From: Bacteroidales bacterium
GTDB taxonomy: Bacteria > Bacteroidota > Bacteroidia > Bacteroidales > GCA-2748055
Direction of reading: 5' to 3'
DNA length: 64,000 bases
NCBI GenBank assembly: GCA_029210585.1
Contig: JARGFP010000015.1
Span: 40,174 to 104,173, forward strand
Positions 24,154 to 32,511 of the stretch are shown one piece after another. Position numbers and translations under genes: made by a program. A model generated the notes under the pieces. The model saw only the letters and a list, made by a program, of their open reading frames with translations, searched no databases and had not been told where the DNA came from. Each line of letters begins with the position of its first letter. Position 1 is the stretch's first letter.

Positions 24154-25486
24154 ATCTTAATGATTCTATGGGGTCGCGTTCCGATGCCCTTTTGGCAGGT
24201 GAATATCCGAAGATCACTCCTACCGAGGCAGAAACAAAAAATGCAATCATAACACTCATGGGCGCAACCACGGTCAGGATGCCGGCAAATTTGGTAATGA
24301 GCGCCGAAGCAACCACGCCCAGCACCACGCCGATCAATCCCCCGGAAACACTTATCAGCACTGCTTCTGCGAGAAACTGAACAACAATATCCTTTTTCTT
24401 CGCACCAATGGCCATCCGCGTACCGATCTCCTTGATCCGTTCCATTACCGAGGCAAACATGATGTTCATGATCCCGATGCCTCCGACCAGCAATGAAATA
24501 CTGGCGATCGCACCCAGGACAATATTGAAAATATCCTTGGTTCGCTGTTCCTGCTTCAATAGAAGTTCCGGAACAGTGATCTCAAAATCCTGCACCTGCT
24601 CATGTCTTCTGAGTAATAGCCGCGAGAGCACATCCGAGGAGGGATTGAGCTCCTCGGATTCATTGACCTGCACAATGATCCTGTCGAGCTGGTGATAATT
24701 CCTGGATGTATTCTGGCTTGGACGTGTACTGATGACATGCCACATGCGCCTGGTAGTTGTCGACTTCATCCTTGATGCAACAAGTGCCCTGTTCTGGTAC
24801 CTGAGGATCATGGTCTTCACAGGAATATACACATTGTCGTTCATCACGTTCACGCCAATGTCCTCGAATCTGGTCAGGGACACATCCGTTTTTTCCAGAA
24901 CGCCCACGATTCTGAGCCAAACCTGGTCAAACTTGATATAATTCCCGATCGGATCATCCTTGGGAAAAAATTTGTTCCGGATATTGGCACCGATCACACA
25001 AACCGGGATGCCGTTCTCCTCATGGTAATCGTTGAAATATGTACCATCCTCAAGCTCCAGGTTGAACAGGTTGAAATATTCATTGGCCACACCCATGAGT
25101 TTTGCTGCTTCCCGCTTACCTCCTTTGATCACATAGGAATTCATTGCTATTTCCGGGCTCACCTGGCTCAATGTAGGCAATGTCTCCCTGATCGCATCAA
25201 CATCGAGCAGGTTCAGTCCGGGCGAGAACTTTTTCTTTTCTTTTGATGCCCCTTCTTCCCCGTTTTCATCCTCTTCCGCAGAAACAATGGGTGTGATCAT
25301 GATATTGTTCACACCTACCATCTTCATCTGTTCCAGGATCTCCTGCTGGGCCCCTTTCCCGATGGCAAGCATCGTAATGACAGCTGCAACTCCGAAAATA
25401 ATACCCAGCGCTGTCAGCAGACTGCGGAGCTGGTTCGCCATAATAGATTCAATGGCAATAACTATATCATGAAAATATGTTCCCAT
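24146..25486 (-). CDS. FtsX/MacB-type ABC transporter permease without ATPase domain
   Basis: A 446-residue permease of the MacB/FtsX family. It has one N-terminal helix (about residues 21-41, LRSLLTALGIIFGVAAVITM), a periplasmic MacB-type core domain (about 60-320), and three C-terminal helices (about 330-430) containing LLVGGIGIMNIMFASVMERIKEIGTRMAIGAKK, the conserved FtsX signature. The nucleotide-binding domain fused in E. coli MacB is absent, so an ATPase must be supplied by a different gene, and none is in this operon. It overlaps the TolC-like gene downstream and follows the adaptor by 4 bases, so all three are one transcription unit for macrolide, peptide or lipoprotein export (substrate unknown). 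Confidence 0.9.
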   Translation of the reverse strand: MGTYFHDIVIAIESIMANQLRSLLTALGIIFGVAAVITMLAIGKGAQQEILEQMKMVGVNNIMITPIVSAEEDENGEEGASKEKKKFSPGLNLLDVDAIRETLPTLSQVSPEIAMNSYVIKGGKREAAKLMGVANEYFNLFNLELEDGTYFNDYHEENGIPVCVIGANIRNKFFPKDDPIGNYIKFDQVWLRIVGVLEKTDVSLTRFEDIGVNVMNDNVYIPVKTMILRYQNRALVASRMKSTTTRRMWHVISTRPSQNTSRNYHQLDRIIVQVNESEELNPSSDVLSRLLLRRHEQVQDFEITVPELLLKQEQRTKDIFNIVLGAIASISLLVGGIGIMNIMFASVMERIKEIGTRMAIGAKKKDIVVQFLAEAVLISVSGGLIGVVLGVVASALITKFAGILTVVAPMSVMIAFFVSASVGVIFGYSPAKRASERDPIESLRYE

Positions 25487-25490
25487 ACCT

Positions 25491-26858
25491 CTAATTCTGG
25501 TTTGTCCTCCTGTTCTGTCCCCGCTGGGGATTCCTGTTGTTCAAGCGGTCCCCGGGATCTTTCTGCTGCACCTGTTCCTGTTTCTCAGCTTCACGTTGCC
25601 TGATTACCTCCATAAATTCCAGCCCGGTATAAGGGAAAGATTCGGGATCCTCCGGGGAAGACAGGTAAACCACATCCCCCTTCTTCAATCCTTGTTCGAT
25701 GATGATAAAGTTTTCATTGGACTCACCCAGCACAACGGCTTGCCGCTGTTTATCCCTTGTATAGACGTATGTAAGACTGTCGTTGGCTCTTACAGCTTCC
25801 AGCGGAAGATAGAGGACATCCTCGTAAACCTTGGTAATGATCCTGTTGCTGGTGGTCATGGATGGCCGGAGAATGGTGTCGCGCTCGTTCAGTTCAATCC
25901 GGACTTCAAACACCTTGGCATCGGTATTGGGCAGTTGCTCTCCGATATTTGCCACCTCGAATACTTCACCGGAATATTTTTTATCAGGAAATGCATCCAC
26001 GCCAATGATCACCGGCTGCCCCTCCTTGATCTTGCTGATATCGATCTCATTCACATACGTACGTGAGATCATGGTCGACAAATCAGGCAAGGTGGCCACG
26101 GTCAGGTCCCAGGAATTGATTTCTGATCCGACGGTCCGTTTTGACCCATCCCATTCGCGCTTGTATATTACCATACCGGGAGCTGGTGCGGTCACATCGA
26201 AGTTTTTCAATGCATCCATCATGTCCTGCTGACGTCGCCGGTCGCGCTGCAGGTTGATCTCCGCTTCACGTACATTTGCCCTGGCTTCCTGCACGCGAAG
26301 TTGATAATTCTTCAGTGCCTGGTCATACGCCCGCTCTGCCCTTTCCAGGCTTATTTCTGCCTGCCGAATCGTTGCGGGAGGTTCAAATTTCGACTGGTCC
26401 AGGGTGATCCTGGCTTCCTCAACTGCAAACTTCAGATTAATCAGGTCGTCACGCAGGGACCTGAGCTGGATCGTGGTATCAAGCTTGGCCCGCATGTATT
26501 CAGACTCCTCCTGTTCCATCTCATCCATCATATCCTTCAGCATATTGTCAGCTTCCGACCTGTCGAGCGTCGCCACCCAGTCACCGGAATCCACAACGGT
26601 TCCCTCCATGATCATGTCCTGGATTTTCACATTACGAATTCTCAGGTTCTGGCTTCGCAGTGCCGCGGGTCCCTCTATATCTGTAACATTCAGTGCCTGT
26701 AACTCACCCGTAACCATGACAGCGATCTCGAAAGGACCCCTTTCTACTTCTGTTTCCAAAATGATTTCCTTTTCCTTTCCTGAAACAGCAGAATAAATGA
26801 TCAGTGCTACTACCACTACAGCAATTGTGATCGTTATAATGAGTGGTTTTCTTTTCAT
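25491..26858 (-). CDS. Periplasmic adaptor subunit (HlyD/MacA-like)
   Basis: A 455-residue membrane-fusion protein with an N-terminal membrane anchor (about residues 7-25), then barrel-sandwich, long helical hairpin (about residues 90-210, with coiled-coil heptads such as EEARITLDQSKFEPPATIRQAEISLERAERAYDQALKNYQL), a beta-barrel and a C-terminal membrane-proximal domain. The last 25 residues are Gln/Arg/Asn-rich. It is the first gene of the operon adaptor-permease-TolC and would link the inner-membrane permease to the TolC-like channel. The substrate is not evident. Confidence 0.9.
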   Translation of the reverse strand: MKRKPLIITITIAVVVVALIIYSAVSGKEKEIILETEVERGPFEIAVMVTGELQALNVTDIEGPAALRSQNLRIRNVKIQDMIMEGTVVDSGDWVATLDRSEADNMLKDMMDEMEQEESEYMRAKLDTTIQLRSLRDDLINLKFAVEEARITLDQSKFEPPATIRQAEISLERAERAYDQALKNYQLRVQEARANVREAEINLQRDRRRQQDMMDALKNFDVTAPAPGMVIYKREWDGSKRTVGSEINSWDLTVATLPDLSTMISRTYVNEIDISKIKEGQPVIIGVDAFPDKKYSGEVFEVANIGEQLPNTDAKVFEVRIELNERDTILRPSMTTSNRIITKVYEDVLYLPLEAVRANDSLTYVYTRDKQRQAVVLGESNENFIIIEQGLKKGDVVYLSSPEDPESFPYTGLEFMEVIRQREAEKQEQVQQKDPGDRLNNRNPQRGQNRRTNQN

Positions 26859-26952
26859 TCGTATATATCTTATTTAAAGTATTATGATAAAATTAGCTAT
26901 AAATGCTGTTTTTAACTCCGGGGGACCTGTTGCCTTGCAGAATATTTATATT

Positions 26953-28341
26953 TTAGTTTAAAATGTTCTTTACAGCGGCCCCGATCTCCTTAACCAGGCT
27001 TTCGGCCTGCTTCCTGTCCGGTGCTTCTGAATAGATCCGGATGATCGGCTCCGTATTGGACTTCCTGAGGTGTACCCAGCCATCCGGGAAATCGATCTTC
27101 AGACCGTCGATCGTCGTAATGTTTTCATCTTTATAGGTTTTCTCAAGTTGTTCCAGGATCAGATCGACATCTGTATCCGGCATAAGTTCAATTTTTTGCT
27201 TCACCATCACCAGTGAAGGATAGGTTTTCCTCAACGCGCTGCAACTCACATTTTTCTTCGCAAGGTGACTGAGGAACAATGCAATGCCTACCAATGCGTC
27301 GCGGCCATAGTGCAATGCGGGGTAAATGATTCCGCCATTGCCTTCGCCACCGATCACGCATCCTTCTTTTTTCATTTTTTCCACAACATTCACCTCTCCC
27401 ACTGCTGAAGCATGATACACTTCGCCATGCTGTTCCGTAACCATTCTCAGTGCCCGCGATGAAGAGAGGTTGGAACAGGTGCAGCCGGGCGTATTTGCCA
27501 GCACGTAGTCGGCCACTGCCACGAGCGTATACTCCTCGCCAAACATGGAACCATCCTCACAGATGATCGCCAGCCTGTCGACATCCGGATCCACCACGAA
27601 TCCGACATCGGCATGATGCTCCCTGACGGCCGCAGAAATATCCTCCAGGTTTTCCGGAAGTGGCTCCGGGTTGTGGGGAAACTCACCGGTAGGATCGCAA
27701 TGCAGCAGGATTACCTCATCAACCCCCAGCTTGTGTAAAAGCGTTGGAAGGATACTGCCCCCGACAGAATTCACACAATCGATCGCCACCACGAAACCGG
27801 CCTTCCTGATGGCCGAAACATCCACCAGGGGCAGCCCGAGCACTTTGTCGATATGAAAAGCATCCATGCTTTCGTGCATGGAAAACGACCCGATTGCATC
27901 CACATTGCTGTATGTAAAGGCATCCCCGCCTGCAAGTTGAAGAATTTCCTCTCCGTCTGCTGCCGATAAAAATTCCCCTTTTGCATTCAGCAGCTTCAAT
28001 GCATTCCACTGTTTGGGATTATGGCTCGCGGTAAGAATGATCCCACCATCCCCTTCCAGTTCGGGGACTGCCATCTCAACTGTCGGAGTGGTTGCCAGTC
28101 CGATATTCACCACATCCACCCCCATGCCCATCAGGGCACCGGATACCAGGTGATCAATCATGGGCCCTGAAATACGGGCATCCCTGCCCAGTATCACTTT
28201 CGGTCGTGTTTTTCCTGAATGTTGCCTGAGCCATCCGGCATAGGCAGATGCAAATTTAACCGCGTCCGGTGGTGTTAACCCATCTCCACTCACACCTCCA
28301 ATGGTTCCGCGTATACCTGAGATTGATGTAATAAGTGTCAT
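26953..28341 (-). CDS. glmM: Phosphoglucosamine mutase
   Basis: A 462-residue enzyme of the alpha-D-phosphohexomutase family. The active-site serine sits in TASHNP at about residue 106, the metal-binding loop is DPDVDRLAI (about 248), the sugar-binding loop is GEGNGG (about 328) and the phosphate-binding loop is RKSNTEPIIRIYSEA (about 425). It interconverts glucosamine-6-phosphate and glucosamine-1-phosphate for UDP-GlcNAc and peptidoglycan synthesis. Annotation as GlmM rather than phosphomannomutase rests on the usual Bacteroidota assignment of this sequence type. It is divergent from the rluB-era-der group. Confidence 0.87.
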   Translation of the reverse strand: MTLITSISGIRGTIGGVSGDGLTPPDAVKFASAYAGWLRQHSGKTRPKVILGRDARISGPMIDHLVSGALMGMGVDVVNIGLATTPTVEMAVPELEGDGGIILTASHNPKQWNALKLLNAKGEFLSAADGEEILQLAGGDAFTYSNVDAIGSFSMHESMDAFHIDKVLGLPLVDVSAIRKAGFVVAIDCVNSVGGSILPTLLHKLGVDEVILLHCDPTGEFPHNPEPLPENLEDISAAVREHHADVGFVVDPDVDRLAIICEDGSMFGEEYTLVAVADYVLANTPGCTCSNLSSSRALRMVTEQHGEVYHASAVGEVNVVEKMKKEGCVIGGEGNGGIIYPALHYGRDALVGIALFLSHLAKKNVSCSALRKTYPSLVMVKQKIELMPDTDVDLILEQLEKTYKDENITTIDGLKIDFPDGWVHLRKSNTEPIIRIYSEAPDRKQAESLVKEIGAAVKNILN

Positions 28342-28460
28342 TTACAGTAAAAGTGTATCATTATTTGACTTCAGTTCAAACCAAAGGTTTAAAACCGCTT
28401 TACAAAAAAACGGAATCAGTCATTTATTCATGTTTTAAACCCCTGTTTTTTAACGGTAAA

Positions 28461-28468
28461 CAAAGATA
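28461..28468 (-). promoter_or_regulatory. -7 promoter element for glmM (TATCTTTG on minus strand)
   Basis: CAAAGATA on the plus strand reads TATCTTTG on the minus strand and matches the Bacteroidota -7 consensus, about 120 bases upstream of the glmM start. I see no clear -33 element. It lies back to back with the plus-strand -7 candidate at 28499-28506. Confidence 0.4.
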
Positions 28469-28498
28469 GAAATTTAATCCTGTTAACATTTAAAATCG

Positions 28499-28506
28499 TA
28501 ACTTTG
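28499..28506 (+). promoter_or_regulatory. -7 promoter element for the rluB-era-der operon (TAACTTTG)
   Basis: TAACTTTGCATCC matches the Bacteroidota TAnnTTTG element and lies 41 bases upstream of the rluB-like start codon. No good -33 TTG is visible, so the match rests on the -7 box. Confidence 0.45.
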
Positions 28507-28546
28507 CATCCGCTTTCATGAAACGTATTAATTTGCAATGATTTAG

Positions 28547-29614
28547 ATGGCCCATATGGAACATTCGAAAAAGAATAAAAAAGAACACAGGAAAGGACCT
28601 GCCGGACCAGGAAGAAAGGGGCCCGCCAAGAGGTCGTCTGATCGCGCCAAACAAGCCGGGGCCGGGGGTCGGGGAAATGCATCTGCACGCGGGAGAAAAA
28701 GCCCCGCTTCAAGGTCGGCCGATGCAGCCGGGCAAGCCGTTGCCGGAGATCAGAGGGAAGATGCTGCCACGGGAGGCAGGAAAAAACCGGCAGGAGCATC
28801 ACGTAAAGGAGGCAAAAGCCGTGTATACCAGCCTGCCAGGCCGCCAAAAGATGATCCTTCCGGGAAAGACAAAGGTGCACCTGCAACCAGGAAACCGGAA
28901 GAAATCAGGCTCAACAAGTATATCGCGCATGCCGGCGTCTGCTCCCGCAGGGAGGCAGACAAGCTGATCGCGACAGGACTTATATCCGTGAATGGCAAGG
29001 TGGTTACTGAAGTAGGCACAAAGATCGATGCGGCCGATGATGTACGATACAACGGGGAGCGGCTCGGCAATGAAAGAAAAGTATACCTCCTGCTGAACAA
29101 ACCGAAGGACTATGTCACAACGGTTGATGATCCGCATGCCAAAAAGACCGTGATGGAACTGGTGGACCGTGCCTGCAAGGAGCGTATCTACCCGGTGGGA
29201 CGACTCGACAGGAACACAACAGGGGTGTTGCTGTTCACCAACGATGGAGACCTCACCAGGAAGCTTACCCACCCTTCATTCAATAAGAAAAAGGTGTACC
29301 ATGTCTACCTGGATAAAAACCTTCAGCACAGCGACCTGAACAAGATCGCCGAAGGACTCGAACTGGATGACGGGTTCATTCAGCCGGATGCAATCGCCTA
29401 TGCAAGCCAGGACAATAAGCGGGAGATCGGGCTCGAGATCCACTCCGGCAAAAACAGGATTGTCAGGCGCATCTTCGAACACCTGGGCTACAAGGTGACC
29501 AAGCTCGACAGGGTCTATTTTGCCGGGCTGACCAAGAAGGACCTGCCCAGGGGAAGGTGGAGGTTCCTTACAGATAAAGAGATTAAAATGCTTAAAATGA
29601 ACGCATTTGAATAG
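28547..29614 (+). CDS. Ribosomal large subunit pseudouridine synthase (RluB/RsuA family) with long basic N-terminus
   Basis: A 355-residue enzyme. Residues 1-115 are low-complexity and rich in Lys, Arg, Gly, Ala and Pro (probably disordered and RNA-binding). An S4 RNA-binding domain follows (IRLNKYIAHAGVCSRREADKLIATG, about 118-165). The RsuA/RluB-type pseudouridine synthase domain comes next, with the catalytic aspartate in YPVGRLDRNTTGVLLFTNDGDL (about 226). It converts specific uridines in 23S rRNA to pseudouridine. It is first in a dense group with era and der, genes that assemble ribosomes, and overlaps the start of era by 8 bases. Confidence 0.9.
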   Translation: MAHMEHSKKNKKEHRKGPAGPGRKGPAKRSSDRAKQAGAGGRGNASARGRKSPASRSADAAGQAVAGDQREDAATGGRKKPAGASRKGGKSRVYQPARPPKDDPSGKDKGAPATRKPEEIRLNKYIAHAGVCSRREADKLIATGLISVNGKVVTEVGTKIDAADDVRYNGERLGNERKVYLLLNKPKDYVTTVDDPHAKKTVMELVDRACKERIYPVGRLDRNTTGVLLFTNDGDLTRKLTHPSFNKKKVYHVYLDKNLQHSDLNKIAEGLELDDGFIQPDAIAYASQDNKREIGLEIHSGKNRIVRRIFEHLGYKVTKLDRVYFAGLTKKDLPRGRWRFLTDKEIKMLKMNAFE

Positions 29615-30497
29615 CACAGCGCAACACAGGGCAGGATTCGTAAATATCCTTGGCAGGCCAAATGTGGGTAAATCCACCCTGATGAATTCCATGGTGGGAG
29701 AAAAATTGTCCATCATCACATCCAAGGCACAGACCACAAGGCACCGCATTCATGGCATCGTTAACAGCGACGATTACCAGGTGGTCTTTTCAGACACTCC
29801 CGGGATTCTTGAGCCAAACTATAAACTCCAGGAATTCATGCTGAAGAGTGCACGCGGTGCATTGTCAGATGCCGACATCTTCCTGTATATCACGGAAACA
29901 GGAGAACCAGCAGGGAAAGAAACATTCTTCATCGAAAGACTGAAGGAGGCACAGGTGCCGTTGTTGGTGGTCATCAACAAAATTGACCTGTCGGATCAGG
30001 TTTCCCTCGAAAACCTGGTTGGGCAATGGAAGGAGTTGCTGCCGGCTGCCGAAATTTTTCCTGTCAGCGCACTGAAGAAATTCAATGTTGATCAGCTTTT
30101 CCGGCGTATTTTGGAACTGCTGCCCGAATCACCCCCGTTTTTCCCGAAAGACATGCTCACCGATAAAAGTGAACGCTTCCTGGCAGGAGAAGTGATCCGG
30201 GAAAAGATCCTGCTGCACTACAAGCAGGAAATTCCCTACTCCGTAGAGATCGAAGTGGAGTCATTCAAGGAAGAGGTGAACATTATCAGGATGCGCGCAG
30301 TCATTTATGTTGAACGGGAGAGCCAGAAAGGCATCCTGATCGGACACAAGGGGGCTTCACTCAAGCGCGTCGGACAGGAGGCAAGGGAAGAGATGGAGCT
30401 GTTCTTCAACAAGAAAATATTTCTCGAACTATATGTGAAGGTAGACAATGACTGGAGAAATAATGAAAAGAAATTAAAAAAATTCGGATACCGATAA
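29607..30497 (+). CDS. era: GTPase Era
   Basis: A 296-residue GTPase with [12 protein letters not shown] (G1, about residues 16-27), DTPG (G3), NKID (G4) and a C-terminal KH RNA-binding domain carrying IGHKGASLKRVGQEAREEMELFFNKKIFLELYVKV. It binds the 3' end of 16S rRNA and acts as a checkpoint of 30S assembly. The first in-frame start is a TTG at 29607 that lies inside the end of the rluB-like gene; an in-frame stop at 29598-29600 rules out any upstream ATG. The start is therefore unusual, and translation is probably coupled to rluB. The der gene begins 6 bases after its stop. Confidence 0.95.
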   Translation: MNSTAQHRAGFVNILGRPNVGKSTLMNSMVGEKLSIITSKAQTTRHRIHGIVNSDDYQVVFSDTPGILEPNYKLQEFMLKSARGALSDADIFLYITETGEPAGKETFFIERLKEAQVPLLVVINKIDLSDQVSLENLVGQWKELLPAAEIFPVSALKKFNVDQLFRRILELLPESPPFFPKDMLTDKSERFLAGEVIREKILLHYKQEIPYSVEIEVESFKEEVNIIRMRAVIYVERESQKGILIGHKGASLKRVGQEAREEMELFFNKKIFLELYVKVDNDWRNNEKKLKKFGYR

Positions 30498-30503
30498 ATC
30501 ATA

Positions 30504-31811
30504 ATGGGAAATATAGTTGCAATAGTAGGCCGACCAAATGTTGGCAAGTCCACATTCTTCAACCGGCTGACCGAATCGAGGCATGCGATCGTGGATGAGA
30601 CCAGTGGGGTTACCCGCGACAGGCATTACGGAAAAGTAATCTGGAACGGAAGGAATTTTAGCGTTATCGACACGGGCGGATACATTAAGAATTCTGAAGA
30701 TATATTTGAAGAAGAGATAAGAAAGCAGGTCATGCTTGCCATCGAGGAAGCGGATGTGATCCTCCTGATGGTAGATGTGGTCAACGGCATCACCGACCTG
30801 GATGAATCCATTGCACAAATGCTCAGGAAAGTCAAAAAACCCGTGATGCTTGTCGCCAATAAGGCCGACAACAATGCGAGGCTGATGGATATACCTGAAT
30901 TTTATAAGCTCGGACTGGGCGAAATCTACCCCGTTTCCTCCATCAATGGCGCTGGAACCGGCGACCTGCTGGATGATCTTGTGAACCATTTCGAAAAGGA
31001 TGATACAGAGGATGAGGAAAGTGAACTGCCACGGATTGCCGTGGTGGGCAGACCAAACGTTGGCAAATCCTCGCTGATCAATGCACTGATCGGTGAAGAA
31101 CGGAATATTGTTACGGAAATCTCGGGTACCACACGCGACGCCATCAACACACGCTATTCAAAGTTCAACCACGACTTCATCCTGGTCGACACGGCAGGGA
31201 TACGCAAGAAAGCGAAGGTAAAGGAAGACCTCGAATTTTATTCGGTGATGCGGTCTGTCAGAACCATTGAAAATGCAGATGTGTGCATGTTGATGATCGA
31301 TGCAACGATCGGGATCGAAAGCCAGGATGTGAATATTTTCCACCTGATCGAGCGCAGCAAAAAGGGTGTGGTGGTGCTGATCAACAAGTGGGACCTGGTG
31401 GAAAAAGAGACCGGCACGGTGAAGGAATATGAATCGGGCGTGCGGAAGAAACTGGAACCGTTTACCGATATACCCGTGGTATTTATTTCGGCACTCACCA
31501 GGCAGCGAATCCACAAGGCGCTCGAAGAAGCCATCAAGGTATTCGAAAACAGGAAGAGAAAGATTCCAACCTCGAAGTTAAATGAGGTGATGCAGGCAGC
31601 CATCGAAGCGTATCATCCACCTGCCATCAAGGGAAAATACATCAGGATAAAATACGTGACCCAATTGCCAACATATACGCCTGCTTTTGCGTTTTATTGT
31701 AACCTGCCGCAGTATGTGAAGGAACCGTACAAGCGTTACCTGGAAAACAAGATCAGGGAAAACTTTGATTTCAGGGGAGCGCCGGTGCAGATCTTCATGC
31801 GGAAAAAATAA
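30504..31811 (+). CDS. der: GTPase Der (EngA)
   Basis: A 435-residue tandem GTPase. The first G domain has [16 protein letters not shown] and NKAD; the second has [16 protein letters not shown] and NKWD. A C-terminal KH-like domain (about 350-435) ends [12 protein letters not shown]. Der acts in late assembly of the 50S subunit and is essential in most bacteria. It is 6 bases downstream of era, so rluB-era-der is one ribosome-assembly operon. Confidence 0.97.
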   Translation: MGNIVAIVGRPNVGKSTFFNRLTESRHAIVDETSGVTRDRHYGKVIWNGRNFSVIDTGGYIKNSEDIFEEEIRKQVMLAIEEADVILLMVDVVNGITDLDESIAQMLRKVKKPVMLVANKADNNARLMDIPEFYKLGLGEIYPVSSINGAGTGDLLDDLVNHFEKDDTEDEESELPRIAVVGRPNVGKSSLINALIGEERNIVTEISGTTRDAINTRYSKFNHDFILVDTAGIRKKAKVKEDLEFYSVMRSVRTIENADVCMLMIDATIGIESQDVNIFHLIERSKKGVVVLINKWDLVEKETGTVKEYESGVRKKLEPFTDIPVVFISALTRQRIHKALEEAIKVFENRKRKIPTSKLNEVMQAAIEAYHPPAIKGKYIRIKYVTQLPTYTPAFAFYCNLPQYVKEPYKRYLENKIRENFDFRGAPVQIFMRKK

Positions 31812-31823
31812 AAGGATTGAAAT

Positions 31824-31858
31824 AAAAACAGGCAGGATAAAGAAAAAACAGGCAGGAT
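31824..31858. repeat. 15-bp direct repeat between der and the lipoprotein gene
   Basis: AAAAACAGGCAGGAT occurs twice (31824-31838 and 31844-31858), 20 bases apart, just before the start of the small lipoprotein gene. It may reflect local duplication; no regulatory meaning is shown. Confidence 0.6.
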
Positions 31859-31878
31859 TTTTGATGTAGCTATTTACG

Positions 31879-32388
31879 ATGCGAAAACTGACCATCATAC
31901 TGATTCTTTTAGGCACATCGTTGTACCAATGCGAGGAAAAACCGGTGTATCCCGATGTTCCGATCATTAATTACGAGAGTTTCTTTCTGTACATTTCCAC
32001 CAACAACCTCAACCAGGAGGTACTGACAGGCAAGCTGAATTTCAGTTTTACCGACGGGGACGGGAACATTGGTTTCGAACCCTGGCCGGACACCTTTGCC
32101 ATCGGCCTGCCCGACACGCAGCGGTACAACCTGTTTCTGCAGATGTACGACCTGGAAGACAACGAATTCGTGAAGGTTCCGGAGGAAGATGGTGGATACC
32201 TGAAGTATATCATACCTTACCTCGACAAGCAGCCGCTGTCCGGTACCATCTCCGTAACCATCGAATACCCGATCATCAGGTACGATACCATTTTTTATAC
32301 TTTCTTTTTATACGACAGGGAGTATAACAGGAGCAATATAGACACCACCAATGTCCAGATCCTATCTGGTATTGAACTGAACAATTAG
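31879..32388 (+). CDS. Hypothetical lipoprotein
   Basis: A 169-residue protein starting MRKLTIILILLGTSLYQCEEK, a lipoprotein signal with the lipidation Cys at residue 18. The mature part is acidic, Tyr- and Asp-rich and beta-strand predicted (LNFSFTDGDGNIGF, YNLFLQMYDLEDNEFV, YDTIFYTFFLYDREYN). The FTDGDGNIG segment is a recurring motif in Bacteroidota surface lipoproteins of unknown function. It follows der after 67 bases on the same strand; co-transcription with the GTPases is possible but not certain. No family name could be assigned. Confidence 0.75.
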   Translation: MRKLTIILILLGTSLYQCEEKPVYPDVPIINYESFFLYISTNNLNQEVLTGKLNFSFTDGDGNIGFEPWPDTFAIGLPDTQRYNLFLQMYDLEDNEFVKVPEEDGGYLKYIIPYLDKQPLSGTISVTIEYPIIRYDTIFYTFFLYDREYNRSNIDTTNVQILSGIELNN

Positions 32389-32511
32389 GAAATACCGGCA
32401 CGCGCCGCGACTACGCAGTCTGTAATGCATAAACAACGATAATTGTTTTTAGGCGCACGGCAGACATTCAGGAAAAATGAATAGCCAACAGTGCCGAGAA
32501 AGTGCGGGTTG

